Assembly: GCA_963995525.1 (NCBI GenBank)
Contig: OZ023216.1
Coordinates: 33,837,774-33,901,773, forward strand
Length of the DNA stretch: 64,000 nucleotides
Direction: 5' to 3'
Origin: Escarpia spicata
Taxonomy: Eukaryota > Annelida > Polychaeta > Sabellida > Siboglinidae
Within the stretch, counting starts at the first letter, position 1, and each line of letters opens with the position of its first letter. Below the pieces are notes generated by a model, which saw only the letters and a list, made by a program, of their open reading frames with translations, had not been told where the DNA came from and did not search any database. Made by a program: the position numbers and the translations under genes. Positions 38,746 to 51,532 of the stretch are shown piece by piece.

Positions 38746-39082
38746 TACATCGACTTCTCCATTGATTGCACGTGATAGCATATCTGTTGTTCAACTGTAC
38801 TAGACAGCAATGACGTGCACCTCAACTGCACGGTTACGGGATTCTTCACTTTTTGTGTTTGTGCCGACAAATCGTGCGCGCTGGAATTTCCAGATCCTTG
38901 CTTACACGGATAAACGGCACCCCTTGGCTTACTCGCGTCAAGGCCTCGCGCAGTGCCTAGTTAACATTTCTTGTTTCTTCTGACGAAATTAATACAAAAA
39001 CTCTTGGGTATACATGTCATGTACAGTTGTTTTGCTCAATGTCGTGCGCCTTGTCATTTTTGACGATGTAGTATTTACCAAC

Positions 39083-40235
39083 ACATATGACACTAACACA
39101 TTTTGGTATATCTGGCACGGCTCTTCAGTGGTTTAGTTCATATTTTTCAGACCGATACCAAAGTATTAACATATACGCCTCACTGTCTTGTCCTGAACAT
39201 CTTCCATTTGGTGTCCTACAAGGTTCTGTCTTCGGCCTTGTTCTGTTTAGTTTATACACTACATCCCTTAGTTGAGTCATAACTAATCATAATATACATC
39301 ATCACTTGTATGCTGACGACACACAGGTGTATATATTACTTTCACCAACTGATAGACAGACATCTCTATCAACTTTAAATGACTGTCTCATTGACATCTT
39401 ACTGTGGATGGAAGCAAGTAAATTGAAGCTAAATCCATATAAAACTAATTATTATTGGCACAAAACAACAACGAAACAAGGTTATTAACTACTTTCTAGC
39501 TAAATTGCTTGGTAATGATACATCACCATCAGATACTGTTCGTAATTTAGGTGTTATCTTTGACAGTGATTTCAGCTTTCACCAGAACATTTCTCAAATA
39601 TGTAAATCCTGTTTTTACCATGTACGTGATTTCCGCCAAATCCGGCGTCAATTATCTTTACCTACTGTTAAAACAATATTAGTATATCTAATTAGCAGTC
39701 GCCTTGACTACTGCAACTCACTCCTAAATTATATTGTTAAAAAGGACTTAGCTAAACTCCAACGTGTACATAATTGATTAGCACGTGTAATATTAAAAGC
39801 ATCTCGTTTTTACCATCTCAGCCCCTACTTAGACAGTTGCTTTGACTTCCAGTTACATATCAAATACAATTCAAATTAGCCACTATCACATATCGTACCC
39901 TTTCTACGCAGCATCCATCCTATTTGTTTAGTCTCCTTCGTTTTTTCGATATCCCCAGGAATCTCAGATCATCTCTTTCACAACGACTTTTGTTCAAAAA
40001 ACCAAGCTTAATATCGGTAAACGTGCTTTTTCTGTAGCTGCACCCGAAATCTGGAATCAACTCCCTATCGCTTTAAAATCATCTGAGACTATAAATACCT
40101 TTCGTAAAAAATGAAGACTTATTGATGTTCCTGTTAACGATTTTGCCCAAAGATTCTTGTATGTTACGCCTCTGAGCTCAGATTCCTGGGGATTTAGGTG
40201 CTATCGGATTTTGTCATTATTATTATTATTCATAT
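39083..40235 (+). mobile_element. L2-like LINE, 5'-truncated and decayed
   Basis: Begins in the palm region: LTHFGISGTALQWFSSYFSD, then LPFGVLQGSVFGLVLFSLYT (normally GVPQGSVLGP.L), LYADDTQVYILLSPTD with the catalytic ADD intact, LLWMEASKLKLNPYKT, SDTVRNLGVIFDSDFSFHQ, QICKSCFYHVRDFRQIRR, LISSRLDYCNSLLN, and near 40,040 AFSVAAPEIWNQLP. This order and wording are typical of L2-clade ORF2. At least five frame breaks. It ends near a short ATT tract at 40,218-40,232, a plausible 3' tail. Confidence 0.88.
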
Positions 40236-41150
40236 TTTATACCCAAAAAAACAAAAACAGAAACACATTATTTTTTTCATTTGCCGTGTGAGTAAGGTTC
40301 CGCCGTTTTCGTGTGTCGGGAAAGCAAGATGGCGGCACGTTAATCAGCTGTAGAGGTAGTCGCGTGCATGTGTCAGACGGGACAAAATTGGGATAGGCTT
40401 ATCGTCTCACGCGGGCCAATTCCCCTACCTTACCCTAACAGGTCACCTGATACATAGGTCAATTGTTTGGAACGTAAAACGTAATTCGCGCGTAAAACGT
40501 AACTTAACAGCGAGTCACGTGGAAGTTCCGGTGGCTTTCATTTAAGTCACAGTCTCGTAAGAATGGTGGAAAGGGTAATTATTGTATTGTGATTCCCTGA
40601 AGACGAGGGCTTCTTTTTGGAATTGGACGGGTTGGACGGGGATCTGCATATTTCTCACAGGTGGTATAGTCGCGAACGGCGTAGTCAGTTACGATGTTGA
40701 GTTAGCTTATTTCCATACAATACGTAGGAGATCTGCCAGGGGTAGTGTACGTAGAAGTAGACCCTGACACAATAGGCTTACGTCTACCCCCATGCCAATA
40801 CCATAGCAAAACGAATATTATTTGACAACACAACACTATCACTCACGACTAGGGCCTATTTGTTGACGTGAACTTCGATTTCTTTCCAATCTTCGTCATT
40901 GAACCGTACTTGCCTGTGGACGAGGTTGCAGTCGAACGTGCCATGGCCAAGGCCCAAGCAGGACTGTTCGAGTGTGACAGTTGTTTTGAGTGAAGTACTT
41001 ACTAATAAGTACAGAAGTACAAATCTCATAAGACACCTACTGCCCAAAACCGTAAATAAAAGCTGCGCTGTGTAAATCGCTCCTGTGGTCAGTACTTGAT
41101 GGTTAGGCAATGTATTAAAATAGGTCACGAGCGTTGCAGCCAAAAGTTGC
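40236..41150. other. No recognisable gene
   Basis: Open frames 40,582-40,767 (+) and 40,856-41,143 (-) have no recognised domain. The minus-strand one lies immediately downstream of the THAP relic and could be its degraded continuation. Confidence 0.45.
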
Positions 41151-41171
41151 TGAATTTTAATTTAGTCAAAA

Positions 41172-41366
41172 CAATCATCGGTGAAATGACTCGAACACAA
41201 CACACAACTCTGGTTATCTTACGCCGGTCCATTCCAACAAGCGCGGGTGCGTTTCATCTGTTGGATCCACTTAAGGCGTAAAAGGGTATCTTTTGGAAAT
41301 TCAAACAAACCAACGTTGTATGTTGATGTATTGCAACAATTTGCTGCAACACAACGTTTAGGCATA
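41172..41366 (-). pseudogene. THAP domain with one in-frame stop
   Basis: Minus-strand frame from ATG: MPKRCVAANC, then GLFEFPKDTLLRLKWIQQMK, ACWNGPA, TAA, then SCVLCSSHFTDDCFD. This contains the full C2CH zinc-coordinating set of a THAP domain (Cys-x4-Cys, 46 residues, Cys-x2-His) plus the conserved FPKD proline and the Trp. THAP domains are DNA-binding modules of P-element-type transposases and derived host proteins. Only the stop between GPA and DNQ breaks it; a gtaaga at the same place looks like a splice donor, but the domain continues immediately, so an intron there is unlikely. No catalytic domain was found downstream. Confidence 0.75.
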
Positions 41367-41479
41367 TTTGAAATTAAGCACAGTATGGTGTGTGACTCTG
41401 TCACAAGGGTTGAGTGATGCGCCTGGTGCTGTAGCGTAGACTAGTTGTTAGTAGCTTGCTTCTGACCTCCCGCTTTCAG

Positions 41480-44400
41480 CGTCAGCCGCCAGATAGCCTC
41501 ATCTGAGGTAAAAAGAAAGCCGAATGCGTAAGTCTTTCCGTTTTGTATATAGCCTCTCCTCAATTAAGAATCGTGGAGTGCCTCCTTGCGACACCATAAT
41601 GGTAACTGGACACCTTGCGGCTCCAGGCCAAACCTGCATGGGATCTAGTGGTCCAGCCACGAAAAACTTTGGCGGAGTAGCATGAGCCCGATATGTGCGG
41701 GGTGCAGGGCTCATCAGTGCGTGGACATGTCCTGACAACCACAAATCATGTTCCAGCTATGGATCAATTAGCCGCCTGAAGAAGGATGGGCTCCACCAGG
41801 TTAAAAAATCTGCCCCAGACACGTTACATGATGAACAAAGCACCAAAGTCGATATCGGATCGGTCGCAGCCCGGGTTACCAATGACCGCGCCATCCGTCT
41901 CCCATCAGGACGGACGTGACAAATATGCTACTGATGGACCCTCACCCAAAACGATCCGTGGGAGGGACTACATCACTATTGCCTCATGGAATGTAAGAAC
42001 GAACACTTAACCAAACAGGAAAAATTAAAGAACTTGAACATGAGATGGAAAGATATATGTGGCGAAAATGACAAACATGTAAGATTCCTTGTCAACAAAA
42101 ACATAAAGACCTCGGTACTATGGTGCCACTCAACATCCAACAGGCTCATCGTCATCCGCCTTAGAGCAACACCTTTCAACATCACGATGGTACAAGTCTT
42201 TGCCCCAACATCAGTTTATGGTGATGAGCAAGTGGAAGAATTCTACAAACAACTCCAGGGCATTGTCGACGGGGTAGACAAGAAGGACATTCTGATTATC
42301 CAATGCCAAAGCGAGTGCCGTTGCGCATGCAGAATGGAAAGATTCCTGCAGTCCTTTCTGTAATGCTACAAATAACGAAGGGGGCTGCGCGTGCTGGAGT
42401 TTGCCAACTACAACAACATGGTGCTTGCAAAAACACATGGAAGATATCAAGCATCCCGAAGATGGACATGGCATGCACCTAACGGAAGAGGCCACAATCA
42501 GATTGACTACACCTTGGTGCAATATCGGTTCAAATCTGGAATCAACAGGGCCAAATCAAGGGCTTTCCCAGGAGCAGACGTAGGAAGTGACCATGATCTC
42601 GTATTGATGAACTTCAAAGTACGGTTGAAAAAGATCAACAAACCTCAGAATACCAGGCTCAAGTTCAACTTGGACAAACTGAAAGACCCTGCGATCTTGG
42701 CGTCATTCCAAGCAACAATTGGAGGGAAGTTTGCACCACTGCTCACGTTTGAAGAAGATCCAGAAGCGATGACTACCAACTTTAATGCAGTGATGACAGA
42801 AACAGCAAAAGACATCCCAGGGAAACACCGCCGAAAAGCCAAACCCTGGGTCACAGAAGAAATTCTGGAAATGTGTGACACTAGGAGAGATTTGAAAAAA
42901 GACAAGTACATGGAAGAAGGAGCAGCAAAATACAGCGAGATCAACAAGAAAATCAGAAAAGGAATGAAAAAAACAAATAAAAATGGATTGAAGAACAGTG
43001 CACGGAAATTGAAGACTGCCTCACCAACAACAACAATAAAAGAGCGTACCAAGTCGTGAGAGAATTGACAAGACAAAGGCAGGAGAAAGTCAACACAAAG
43101 AAGGGAAATGCCTCACCGAAAAAAAACATTATCAACTGATGGACGGGATACTGTTCGGGGTTATACAACTTCCAGACCAACGGAGATCCAAGTGTTCTAG
43201 CCAGCCAAGAATAATCAAATGAGGAAGAATTTCCAATTTTACGTGAAGAAGTGGAGATAGCTGTAAGATCACTGAAGAAGGGAAAAGTAATTACTCTCCC
43301 CAAGAAAGGCAACCTACAACAATGTCAAAACTACCGAACCATCAGCCTCATTAGCCATGCGAGCAAAGTGATGCTGAGAATCATCTTGAACAGATTGAAA
43401 CCACAAGTAGAAGAGCTAATCGCCGAAGAACAGGCGAGCTTTCGCAGTGGAACAAAGCACCACGGAACAAATATAGAATCTTCGTTTTCTGGATTTCAAG
43501 AAGGCACTTGACAGGGTGTGGCATGCCGCACTATGGGCAACATTGAAGAACTACAATATTGGAGGACAACTAGTACACACCATCTAAAGCTAGCAGCGCA
43601 GTACTGGTGCAAGGCACTGTAGGTGAATGGTTCCACACATCAGTCGGAGTCCGTCAAGGATGTCTCTTGTCACCTACATTATTTAACATAATCCTGGAAC
43701 GAATAATGACAGATGCTCTGGAAGATCACACTGGCACAGTCAACATTGGAGGACGCATCATCACCAACCTTCGGTTCGCTGATGACATCGACGGGTTGGC
43801 TGGAAGTGAAGAGAAACTTGCTAACCTTGTGAACCGACTGGACGAAACATCACCCAGATATGGAATGGAAATTAGCACAGAAAAAAAGCTGGAAAGAGTA
43901 AGTCAGTTCAAGTACCTCGGAGCTATCATCAATGACGATGGTTCCAGGAACGAAATCCTTGCAGGGTCTGCGCAAACATTAGCAGCACTGGCGAAATTGA
44001 ATCCAGTTTGGAGAGACAAGAACATAGCACTGAAATCCAAACTTAAACTAGTACGTACTCTGGTCCTTTCCACCTTTCTGTGTCCATCAAATCATGGACC
44101 CTCACAGCGGAACTGCAAAGAAGAATTGCTGCATTGGAAATGAAATACTACCGATGAATCATCGGTATTTCCTATACTGACCACATCAGCAACGATGAAA
44201 TCAGAAAAATCATCACTCAACATGTAAGACATTACGAAGACCTGCTGACCACAGTAAAAAAGAAGAAACTGAGATGGTATGGCCATGTAAAACGATCAAG
44301 CGGGTTCACAAAAACTATACTACAATGAACAATGCCGGGGAAAAGAAGACAGGGAAGACAGAGGAAGAGATGGTCAGACAATATTGCAGAATGGACTGGG

Positions 44401-44540
44401 AAGACCTTCGCAGAAACTCAGATATTAGCACACAACCGCGAAGACTGGCATCGACTGGTGAAACAATCAGCAATGCTGCGCCCCTATGACCCAGGCGGGT
44501 TACGGAAGCAGTAAGTAAGTAAGTAAGTAAGAAAATAAGC
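41480..44540 (+). mobile_element. Endonuclease/RT LINE, nearly full-length but decayed
   Basis: The endonuclease begins near 41,960 (YITIASWNVRT). It continues with broken frames through RLRATPFNITMVQVFAPTS, EEFYKQLQGIVDGVDKKDIL, then NNMVLAKTHGRYQASRRWTW, NQIDYTLVQYRF and FPGADVGSDHDLVLMNFKV (catalytic SDH). RT follows: ITLPKKGNLQQCQNYRTISL, ISHASKVMLRIILNRLKP, EEQASFRSG, VGVRQGCLLSPTLFNIILER, NLRFADDIDGLAG (catalytic FADD), QFKYLGAIINDDGS, then RQRKRWSDNIAEWTGK near the end. Internal deletions remove segments before ITLPKKG and before the QFKYLG motif. The 3' end is a (TAAG)n tail at 44,513-44,533. Clade not resolved by eye. Confidence 0.87.
44513..44533 (+). repeat. (TAAG)n LINE 3' tail
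   Basis: agtaagtaagtaagtaagta directly after the last ORF2-like codons, a common non-LTR 3' terminus. Confidence 0.75.
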
Positions 44541-44773
44541 AAGACAACCCATTCAAAAATGATGAGACACAACGCGAACAATGGCTCAGACCTCAGTTGA
44601 TAGCAAACAAAAACGCTTCCGCCGTTCGCGTCATTTCCGGTTAACCTCCTCCTCGAAAGGAAATTCTCGTTTCCTAGCGGTAAAATCAAACTTCTTTAAA
44701 ATATAATTATTCACACATTTTATTCCCCCAAAACCACCTAATCAATTGGGTTTAGGTTTTTCATATAGAATAA

Positions 44774-45280
44774 TGGATGGATGGGTGGGTGGATGGATGG
44801 ATGGATGGATGGATGGATGGATGGATGGATGGATGGATGGATGGATAGGTCGATGGATGGATCGAAGGATGGATCGATGGTTGAACGTATGAATGTATGA
44901 AGGAATTAATAGGATCCTTTCGTGAAAACCAATTCGTAATTCTGTTGCCAGAACTTCCAAGTTGAATGAACCCCAAATAGGGAGATCTCCCTACGTTATC
45001 AAAACACAACAGGGAGATTTTATCGGTAATATGTTTTAAAGGGGACGCTTATCGAAAGCCACCTAAACTGAAACACAAACATACCAGCAAAACCTACAAC
45101 ATTAAATAATGTAGATGTATAGTGCAAAACATGAACAAATAAACAAACAAACGAATAAATTTCGAGCGAACACAAATATATGCTAAAGTGGGCGCTGTAG
45201 TGCAGTTTTTTATTTTTATAATAAAATTGGGAGATTTGTATTATAATTCGGGAGATCGGGAAATTGTCCTACTTCTGTCC
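44774..45280. repeat. Dispersed duplication, copy 1 (with (GGAT)n)
   Basis: A (GGAT)n tract (44,774-44,846) followed by about 430 bp ending acttctgtcc is repeated at 48,633-49,240 at a fixed offset of 3,960, with about five substitutions. The body has repeated gggagatc/atctccc motifs. Right of 45,280 the two copies diverge abruptly. Confidence 0.95.
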
Positions 45281-47497
45281 ACGTGTCACACGCTCTTTAA
45301 TACCCTCATTATAGGAATTATTATATTAGCTGTAAAAAACTTGCCACTGATCGTATTTTTATATTAAAACACCACCACCATTATCATCATCTATATTTTA
45401 GCATTCGACTTAAATACTACTAAACAAAGTTGTAATGTAAAGATCTGTGGGCCCCCGGTGCAGTCTGGGAGTTATTATTCACTAATAGATTTCCGGATAC
45501 CCGCGACTTTCAGATGATAGACCTTTTTGCAATATTTTGCTGCCAGCATTAGTTATTGTTGAATAGGAACACGGACATAGATAAGGACAAAAACTCTCAC
45601 ATTGTGCCTAGACTTAAATGTCTTGTGGCTGGCTGGCAAAACATGCACGCAGCGGTGACGGCCACATCTCTTGCGACTGAAGACATGGCGTAGATGTTTA
45701 GACTCCATTTAATCTAGAGAAAAAAATTACATATGTTGACAATTGTTGAGCAGTATGTTAATTAACAGAAATATACTGATATAGCTTATTTTTGAGAATA
45801 TTCAAAATATTAATCTGCGAACAGCATGAACGTTAACATGTGAAGCCTTCCAACACTCCTGGATTTTCCGGGTATCTCCCGGATTTGTCGTCAATATCCT
45901 GGACTCCCGGAAAAGAATCAAATCTCCCGAATTTTCGCTTCAGACCTCCTACAGCACCCCCCCCCCCCCCCCCGTCTTCCGAAGTCCAAGCCAACAAGTC
46001 CGAATGTGTTAAGACTAAAAAAAATTGCTATCTCCCGGATTCCGGAACTCAACATTTTTTTGATTGGGAAGTAATGGGAAATAAATTAGATAGTGATACG
46101 CATTCACCTCTCAACAGGAACTGGCGTAGACTATGATCCCGTCCATCCCCACACTAACGTCGCGCCCGGCTAGATCCATTTCATGTTCAACAAAGTTGGA
46201 TTAATGTGGAACCGTAAAATAAATGCTTGTTCCTATATTGTGACTAGTGTTTGCATTACACCGGGATACCGCACGATAACTCATTCTGACGCTCGCTTCG
46301 ACTCAACATCTATCGTTGTAAACATGCGGTGAATGTATTGAAAGTGCTGGCATGTTGCGCGACATTCACGCCTCTGGCGTCACATCTAGGCATGCCGAAA
46401 AGCGCACAAAAATATGCATATTCGATGTAGACCAAGAAGCGTAAATTGTGGAATTATAAATTTATTGAATTCTGGTAAAAATTATGATCTTGGCGGAAAT
46501 GGAAATATACAGGAATATGTAATATAATATGAATTCAAGCAATAGGGGTTTTTATTCCCTTTAATAAGGCATAGGTGCCAAGTTAAAAAGGTGATAGAAG
46601 TCTCTCTAAAATATCAACTCATCTCTATGATATATGTGTATTGCAAACTTATGGAACATATGTGCCAGTCCGTCGCAACATCTGGATAAAAACAACATGT
46701 TTTTCAACGACCAACATCGCTAGCTAGAAACTTCAGTTTCTTTTTCAACATGTCAACAGGCGGGCAGGACGTGTACGTAAAGTTTGTTCCACCCGTTAAT
46801 GACACGATTTGTGAACAAGTGCTTGGAAGCTATATGTGCGTGTAATGTACGTTTACGTTTTCTTAGCTAATGGGTAATTTAATAAGTCTTCGCACTTAGA
46901 AAAGCTCTGAAACGCACATCCTAATTTTTCCGAATGAATAGTTATATGAATAGACGACGATAAGTCGAGTTCGAATATCTATGTTATCTATATGTATAGG
47001 CTTTAAGTTAATCCAGGGTGTAATATAATCTTAAGTTAACATGTAGCCAAAACATAGTATTTTCAAAATGTCAATGAAGTTTATAAATCAATTCGTGAAA
47101 TTAATTTCAGATGTATCTCTTCTTATCAATGGAACTACCATTTGAGAATGTTGTCAGAAAACAAAAAATATTATATTATGTGAAATATTCTTTATGGTGT
47201 GCGTGCTTATAGATTGTCTCCAAAACACAGTTTATCGCGATATCCAACTTGGCAATACCTGCTTCATCAATAATGAAAAATAAAATAACTAAAGAAAAGT
47301 GCCTCGATTGTCCATTGACATCCATAGATTCGAAAACAAGCATCGTTGATGGCTAAACTTGTGTATAAATGAGCGAACATAAATGTCCAATTTCTTAAAA
47401 TGGAGCGTCACGTCTAAGAGAGTTAGGCCTACTACGACACACATTTTCTTTAAAACTATTGAGCCCATGTGACACATGTAGACCCGCATACCAATGC
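45281..47497. other. No recognisable gene; poly-C tract
   Basis: A run of 18 C at about 45,957-45,974 lies inside a 98-codon open frame (45,840-46,136) with no recognised domain. Near 45,866-45,930 there are tctcccgga and ctcccgaatt motifs related to the gggagat motifs of the flanking duplication. Otherwise nothing seen. Confidence 0.55.
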
Positions 47498-48140
47498 TGT
47501 CCCAAGTCTGCCATTGTAACTACCTCATGGTTGTCCCAAGTCTACCATTGTATCTACCTCATTGTTGTACCACGTCTACCATTGTATCAACCTCATTGTT
47601 GTTCCAAGTCTATCATTGTATCAACTTCATTGTTGTCCCAAGTCTACCATTGTATCTACCTCATTGTTGTCCCAAGTCTACCATTGTATCAACCTAATTG
47701 TTGTCCCAAGTCTACCATTGTATCAACCTAATTGTTGTCCCAAGTCTACCATTGTATCTACCTCATTGTTGCCCCAAGTCTACCATTGTATCAACCTCAT
47801 TGTTGTCCCAAGTCTACCATTGTATCAACCTCATTGTTATCCCAAGTCTACCATTGTATCTACCTCATTGTTGTCCCAAGTCTACCATTGTATCAACCTA
47901 ATTGTTGTCCCAAGTCTACCATTGTATCAACCTCATTGTTGTCCCAAGTCTACCATTGTATCTACCTCATTGTTGTCCCAAGTCTACCATTCTATCAACC
48001 TCATTGTTGTCCCAAGTCTACCATTGTATCTACTTCGTTGTTGTCCCAAGTCTACCATTGTATCTACCTCATTGTTGTTCCAAGTCTACCATTGTATCTA
48101 CCTCATTGTTGTCCGAAGTCTACCAATGTATCTACCTCAT
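47498..48140. repeat. 34-bp minisatellite, ~19 copies
   Basis: Monomer tgtcccaagtctaccattgt plus atcaacctcattgt, with alternating atctacc/atcaacc variants. All three plus-strand frames are open for hundreds of bases because the monomer lacks stops, giving cyclic QVYHCIYLIVVPSLPLY-type peptides. There is no start context or conservation to support translation. Confidence 0.97.
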
Positions 48141-48630
48141 CTGGAAGAAGTAAAATGCATTTACAACATCGTTTTAAAATGTTTATTCCTGCATTTGTCA
48201 GGAAAAAGCGTTGTAACTCCATCTTGTTGCAACCTTTAATTACTTACACTCGGATATCGAACTAATGTCTTGAAACACGTTGACAGGCAGTTGTTTCTTT
48301 TTTGTGCGTCCAAAGTATGATTTTATTATTATTATTATTATTAATGTTGCCACGTTATAGAGTTGGGAAAACGCGCTGATTGTTCAGATAACACGTGAAC
48401 GCTCAAAACAGAGTAATGATTGACGTGGTATTAACAGTGCGCAGGTAGGCTAAATCCAAGCCAAAATGTTTATATGGTAATAAACCTAATTTGTTTATTA
48501 CATTTTACCCTTCTGAAAGTTAAAGCAAGATGATGAATCTACATACTTAACTTCAAATACATTATAGCATAACTAGTAAATGTGACTGTTTCTCAGTATA
48601 TACAAACAAGCCACGGGTGAATGAATTAAT
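48141..48630. other. No recognisable feature
   Basis: Contains a short (ATT)n at about 48,324-48,341. Otherwise nothing recognised. Confidence 0.5.
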
Positions 48631-48632
48631 GG

Positions 48633-49240
48633 GTGGATGGATGGATGGATGGATGGATGGATGGATGGATGGATGGATGGGTGGATGGGTGGATGGATGA
48701 GTGGATATATGGATGGATATATGGATGGATGGATGGGTGGATGGGTGGGTGGATGGATGGATGGATGGATGGATGGATGGATGGATGGATGGATGGATGG
48801 ATGGATAGGTCGATGGATGGATCGAAGGATGGATCGATGGTTGAATGTATGAATGTATGAAGGAATTAATAGGATCCTTTCGTGAAAACCAATTCGTAAT
48901 TCTGTTGCCAGAACTTCCAAGTTGAATGAACCCCAAATAGGGAGATCTCCCTACGTTATCAAAACACAACAGGGAGATTGTATCGGTAATATTTTTTAAA
49001 GGGGACGCTTATCGAAAGCCACCTAAACTGAAACACAAACATACCAGCAAAACCTACAACATTAAATAATGTAGATGTATAGTGCAAAACATGAACAAAT
49101 AAACAAACAAACGAATAAATTTCGAGCGAACACAAATTTATGCTAAAGTGGGCGCCGTAGTGCAGTTTTTTATTTTTATAATAAAATTGGGAGATTTGTA
49201 TTATAATTCGGGAGATCGGGAAATTGTCCTACTTCTGTCC
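48633..49240. repeat. Dispersed duplication, copy 2 (with longer (GGAT)n)
   Basis: Matches 44,774-45,280 but with a longer, interrupted (GGAT)n tract (48,633-48,806). Beyond 49,240 it continues with more gggag/ctccc motifs (ttcgagagatctcccgcc, aatcgggagacttgg), so this copy is closer to the intact source repeat. Confidence 0.95.
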
Positions 49241-50617
49241 AAATTCGAGAGATCTCCCGCCAAATCGGGAGACTTGGAAGCTCTGCGTTGATGCTACAGC
49301 AACTGTATCGTGCAACCACCCAGTGACGCTGTATGAACACCGAGGTTTGTGCTGTGGGATCTTGTTGATCTACCGGTTGCTGAAGATTATCTACGATTAT
49401 CCATTACTGTCGATGATCAACTGTTGCGAAAGTTCTAGGGTAGTCTTCTCCTGTTGTGCTATGCTATAACACAAATATGGTAGAATTTCTTGTCATATGG
49501 TGCACAATAAACAAATTGAACACTATCTCATACAGAATGTGTTTGTTCAAATGTACGAGTAGGAATGTGAAACGTTTTAGTTTAAATGGAAGTTGTCCGT
49601 TCGTGTTTTACTGTACGATCTTGTTATACAGTATGAACTATACGTATTCTAAGACACCGTACACGCCGCCCAAAATGTGTGCTAACGAAGCTGTTGAATG
49701 AAACAGTTCAATGAAACAATTCATAAAAAATCACCGAGTTGTCACTGAAATCTCCGAACAGGGCGCTCGGACAATTCCGAGAAAGGTGAGTAGATGGAGG
49801 TGTGATGTTACGTAATGCACATATCCTGCTTGTATTTTGCCCGATTAGCAATCCCATACGCTGTCCTACACGCCGTGTGTAGGCATAGCCATGTCCTGTC
49901 TCCTAGGATCCGTCACCTCAGCTTCAAACTACTGGGATATTGTTGCGCTGTTGGAAGGTTGACATAATTGTAGTTGGTTAAGCTGCGAGTTTCTTAAACG
50001 AATCAGTAAAATGCTTGAATCTTTTTATCACAGTTCTCGGAAAAAGTGGTTCACTCATATTCCTATCCCATGTTAAAAGCAAGTAGGAAATAACATAAGT
50101 ATTAACATTTTAAAATAATGTACACCAATATTACCAGGCTAGCACTGCCAAACCTGAAAAACCCCACAAGACAGACGAGGCTGGCGCAGACTGGCAACAG
50201 TCAAGCGATGAATGAGTCAGGTTAAGTTACTTCTCTGAATCCTTTTTGGGCTCAATGATGCTGTTCGCAATTTCACGGTGCCTTCATCAACGTTGTTGCA
50301 AGTCTCTTTCAGTGGTCACGTGACTACATAGAGCGGCTCACAAATACGCTGATATAAACACCGTGAATGTGTCGACAGCTCCGTTGAGCCGAACAAGGGA
50401 TCAGACAGGTAATTTAACAATCTTATAAAAATTTCATTGTAATGTTTAACAAGTTATGCAATAATTAAAGTAATAAAACAACTAAAATGTATATCCATTA
50501 TTCCAATTTCAGCTTTTGTCAAAAATTATTGACATAGCATTATTGTATTGTTTACAGAAACTTGCACTAAGAGCAAAAGGTCACTATCGTGAGACCCTTA
50601 AAAGTAGCAGCTACCAG
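49241..50617. other. No recognisable gene
   Basis: Two adjacent frames (49,224-49,469 and 49,456-49,701) lack recognisable domains. No repeats noted apart from the gggaga motifs at the left. Confidence 0.5.
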
Positions 50618-51180
50618 AGTAGTAATATAGGTTAAGTACGAGTTACGCTGGTGCGCCCTGGTGCAAATCCCATGTTAAAAGATACGGATTTGCACCAGGG
50701 GTAAGACCACATTTAAATTTTACATAGGCGGCCATTATAACGTTTCCTTCATTTCCTGTTAAATTTGACGAACAATTTTCTTGAAAATTTCACAGCATAT
50801 TTATCCTCCATTGACACAAGTGCTGTGGAAAACTCGTAAAATTCTCATACCTCAGTTTTCAGAAAAATCCACCCAAACCTGACACCCCTCAATTTCGCCC
50901 CAATCTGATGACGGATTTTGAAATATTGGTGCGTTCTGAAAAATAGCCACTGTGCGAATACGCGAGCGACTAGCGTATGTTTATTGCTACCTCGTGAAAG
51001 ATCTAATGCAGCAGTATATTCAGTATTCACTGGACTGACATGTGCCATACCAAAGTGCTCGAAAAAAAATCACACATGACACCAAAACGGTGTTTTCAAG
51101 GGCACTCTTTCGGTAATGGCGGACGAATCCTTAATGTGGTCTTACCCCACCAGGGCGCTCCAGAGGAGGTTGGCAGGCTC
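50618..51180. mobile_element. MITE-like element A
   Basis: Inner inverted repeats gggtaagaccacatt (50,698-50,713) and aatgtggtcttacccc (51,133-51,148), followed inward by ggcggccat and its partner atggcgg, bound about 450 bp. Outside them lie gcgccctggtg on the left and caccagggcgctc on the right. The left end carries a perfect 14-bp hairpin (50,657-50,670 with 50,686-50,699). The outermost parts (agtagtaatataggtta and cagaggaggttggcaggctc) recur at the two outer edges of element B in inverse orientation. No transposase inside. Confidence 0.65.
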
Positions 51181-51532
51181 CGCGCATGCGCGAAAAGCAA
51201 GTCATATTAGTGATCGACCAGAAACCGGCGCCATTCAATCAACACATGCGAACAGGCTATCATCGCCGTTTTATCGTCTCTATACGATGACAACCTCCAT
51301 CTTTGTACACAATGGCAACGACGATTTACCGGATTTCCTTTACTTATATTTAACAAGATTTTTTTTTATTTAACAAGATTGCCACCCAGAGAATTAACTC
51401 TAGGTAGCAGGTGGACAAGGAAGCCCTTTGGCTTATCGAAAGTCCGACCCTTTTATCTATGTGTATCCCGCCCGTCTGAGGTATGTGTCGATTTTATTTT
51501 TAAACATATTCACGCATCTAGCATCCACACAA

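Noticed and set aside
47498..48239. 225-codon frame across the 34-bp repeat as a leucine-rich or membrane protein
   Set aside because: The peptide cycles through the three frames of one 34-bp monomer. All frames are open for the same reason.
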